Shown piece after piece: positions 62,092-64,000 of a DNA stretch of 64,000 nucleotides. The number at the start of each line of letters is the position of its first letter. The stretch's first letter is position 1. The stretch comes from Siphonodentalium dalli (taxonomy: Eukaryota; Mollusca; Scaphopoda; Gadilida; Siphonodentaliidae), in the NCBI GenBank assembly GCA_032622095.1, contig CP136061.1, positions 195,036,935 through 195,100,934 on the forward strand, read 5' to 3'. The position numbers were made by a program, and so were the translations under genes. A model generated the notes under the pieces. The model saw only the letters and a list, made by a program, of their open reading frames with translations. It was not told where the DNA came from and made no database searches.

Positions 62092-62954
62092 TTAAAGGAC
62101 CACTTAATTTTCGAACCCCCAGATCATATATATAAAATATATGCCATATTATATACCATTTGAAAGAGGAAGTTCCAAAACATTGTATTATCAACATATC
62201 TGGTGCAATAAACATGTTTTTGTTGAGTTACCAATATGTTTTTGTCATCTAGTTTGTAGTAAAAAGTGTATTGATTTTCAATGGAGGGGGAATAACTCTA
62301 TATCGTAAAGACAGAGTTAATCCCCATCCATTGAAAATTCATCTTTAGTTTGAATTCTGGGAACTAAAACGGGGGTAATCATTCCATGATTTCAACTGTT
62401 TTCTATTTCTCTTTGGGCATCTTCTGAGACACAGATGTTTCAAATAGTGATGAATTATAGTATTTTAATCATATTTTATGTCATGGATTGTTATTAAAAC
62501 CATATATCAAGTCACTATAAAAAAATAATCGGTGACTCAAAAATTAACCCTTTACCCAACATAACGGCCAAAACCGGCCAAATAAAGCTTCAACAGCCTA
62601 AAATATCTTCGGTCTGTCTCAATAGAACCATACAAATATGGATATCATTGGAACCGGCTCCTTGACCACATTGTGATAGTTACAGTTAGCCCTGTGCCAA
62701 TGCATTCTCTTATATATGCGAGTCGACCATAGGTCGCCTCGCATATATAAGAGAATGCATTGGCCTAAAAAAAATCTTTTTTTAACACTTTTTACCATTT
62801 TTTCTTACATTCTTTAACAATTTTATAATTTTTAATGTGTTAAGCCAATGCATTCTCTTATATATGCGAGGCGACCTATGGTCGACTCGCATATATAAGA
62901 GAATGCATTGGCACAGGGCCGTTCTGTTGGGTAAAGGGTTAAGTGGGCCTTTAA
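62092..62954. mobile_element. TTAA-bordered element hosting MITE A copy 4
   Basis: Left end TTAAAGGACCACTTAA and right end TTAAGTGGGCCTTTAA are inverted repeats with one mismatch. A central imperfect inverted repeat 'ttttcaatgga..ggggga' / 'ccccatccattgaaaa' lies at about 62274-62338. Without MITE A the element is about 465 bp. Confidence 0.65.
62544..62942. mobile_element. MITE A copy 4
   Basis: Nearly identical to copies 1-3, both hairpins intact. It is inserted at a TTAA inside the right TIR of another TTAA element (62092-62954). Confidence 0.88.
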
Positions 62955-63344
62955 CATAATAATAACATTGATCGATATCATTGCGCTAAGGTCATATGTC
63001 ACTGCGTGTGCCAATAAATTGAGAGTACACATGTGTCTTACTAAAATATATGAGGCCGGTTTTAGGGGCTTATGTGATAAATTATAAATAGAACTTAACT
63101 TTTGAGTTACCTGTAGTAAGTTTATGGCAAAAGTGTGTTGACTTTTAGTACAGAGGATGGAGGAGGGTGTTATCCTTCTGTGATCAAAAGAGTGCCCAAT
63201 AGAGCCATAAAATATTTACTAGTAACACACAAGGATATTTCTGTATTTATTACATACCTGAAAAATATGTATTGGTAAGGAATGCTATACAAAATCTACC
63301 CAGTGCTACATAATGCTATACAATTTAAAAAAATTAAATCGGCC

Positions 63345-63690
63345 CCTGCAGTGGTTATTGGATCTCGTTGGTATGCAGGTTTGGTATCAGGAGGGCTTTT
63401 TCAAAAGAAGGTTGATTGACGTTGTTCACAATTATTTCCATTCAAGAGTTATCCATCTTTGTTTATCTGAAAATGTTGGATTTCTGTCCGTCTGCTGATA
63501 TCTCAACCTTGGGTTATCAGATCTCGATGAAATTTGTTATGCAGTTTGGCATCAGGAGGGCTTTCAAAAGAGGATTCATTGACATTGTTCACATTTTCCG
63601 TTCTGGTTTCCGATCTGCCCATACTTCAATTAGTCACCATGGGTGTATACCAGCACCTGTGGTGAAACTTCTTCTTAATTTCTAGTATAG
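63345..63690. repeat. imperfect tandem dispersed repeat, two units
   Basis: Same family as 58838-59190; 'tcaagagttatccatctttg' and 'aggagggctttcaaaagagg'. Confidence 0.65.
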
Positions 63691-63766
63691 CAATGTTAGT
63701 TTTATGGTGTCAAATCCAATTGTGGATCTTGAATGTAGTGTGCATGCAAGCCTGAGCATACAGTAC

Positions 63767-64000
63767 AAGGCCCGTGGTTTTTTCAAAACCACGCGTGGCC
63801 AAAATTTTAACACGGAAAAAACACGGGAAAATCGCGCGTGGTCTTAGCGTGGTCAACTTCAGAAAAATGGCCAGCGTGTTCAAAAACGGTTTGAACACGG
63901 CGTGTACATGCCGTGGTCACCCGAGTTGAAGTCGTGTTCTTAGCGTGATCAATTACGGCAAAATGGCCAGCGTGTTCAAAAACGGTCTGAACACGGCGTG
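63767..64000. repeat. tandem repeat running off the window end
   Basis: A 96-bp period: 'agcgtggtcaactt' at 63846 and 'agcgtgatcaatta' at 63942, each followed by 'atggccagcgtgttcaaaaa'. Every unit carries the palindrome GTGTTCAAA-aacgg-TTTGAACAC (one stem mismatch in the last unit). Confidence 0.75.

Larger units (their letters stand above)
57884..64000 (+). other. LTA4H intron 4, 5' part
   Basis: Begins with GTAATG at 57884. Contains MITE B copies (58551-58700, about 61090-61490), dispersed-repeat arrays (58838-59190, 63345-63690), partial palindrome C (59523-59669), a J-like piece (60592-61012), the M repeat (61730-62090), a TTAA element with MITE A inside (62092-62954) and a terminal tandem repeat. 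No exon recognised. Confidence 0.7.

Overview
This window is AT-rich animal DNA in which short coding exons sit in very long, repeat-filled introns. The best-supported gene is leukotriene A4 hydrolase (LTA4H, M1 aminopeptidase family), + strand. Four coding exons are visible (28545-28703, 38863-39005, 48463-48574, 57815-57883). They have matching splice phases, good GT/AG sites and introns of 9-10 kb, and the gene runs off the right edge before its zinc-binding catalytic domain. On the left, a minus-strand first coding exon (5954-6229) looks like the N-terminus of an invertebrate TRPV-type channel, and its later exons are not visible. A short exon at 28102-28218 with a clear acceptor and a stop may be the last exon of an unidentified gene just upstream of LTA4H. 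Gene content and the dispersed 'aaatttggtat ... gagttatggccc' type repeats suggest a marine lophotrochozoan, probably a mollusc; the species cannot be read from the sequence.

Most of the window is transposable elements. Three non-LTR retrotransposon remnants carry reverse transcriptase or its C-terminal region: an L1/Tx1-like element on the minus strand (39482-43899, 12-bp target duplication, itself interrupted), an L1-like 3' remnant on + (21421-22379) and a CR1/L2-like 3' part on + (about 56000-57380). A tRNA-derived SINE lies at 13195-13556. The remainder is dominated by non-autonomous DNA elements (MITEs) and long palindromes. Many end in TTAA, as piggyBac-like elements do; others are flanked by TA (Tc1/mariner-like) or by an 8-bp duplication (hAT-like). 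No intact DNA transposase gene is visible.

Layout: 1-5.9 kb AT-rich DNA and repeats, including TIR element G; 6 kb TRPV-like exon; 6.5-22 kb MITEs, palindromes, SINE and L1 remnant; 22.6-27.4 kb a second, heavily nested copy of G in inverted orientation; 28.1-28.7 kb orphan exon and LTA4H exon 1; 28.7-57.8 kb LTA4H introns 1-3 packed with repeats; 57.9-64 kb start of intron 4.

The most notable observations are these. A 67-bp hairpin and its exact reverse complement form a cassette shared by unrelated element families. A TTAA-into-TTAA insertion stack can be checked against empty sites elsewhere in the same window. A piggyBac-like MITE ends 19 bp before the LTA4H exon 2 acceptor. A repeat-poor intron 2 segment carries two perfect CRE palindromes and five CAYGTGAY boxes. 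I see no CRISPR, operon or other prokaryotic system, and no clearly new multi-gene system.
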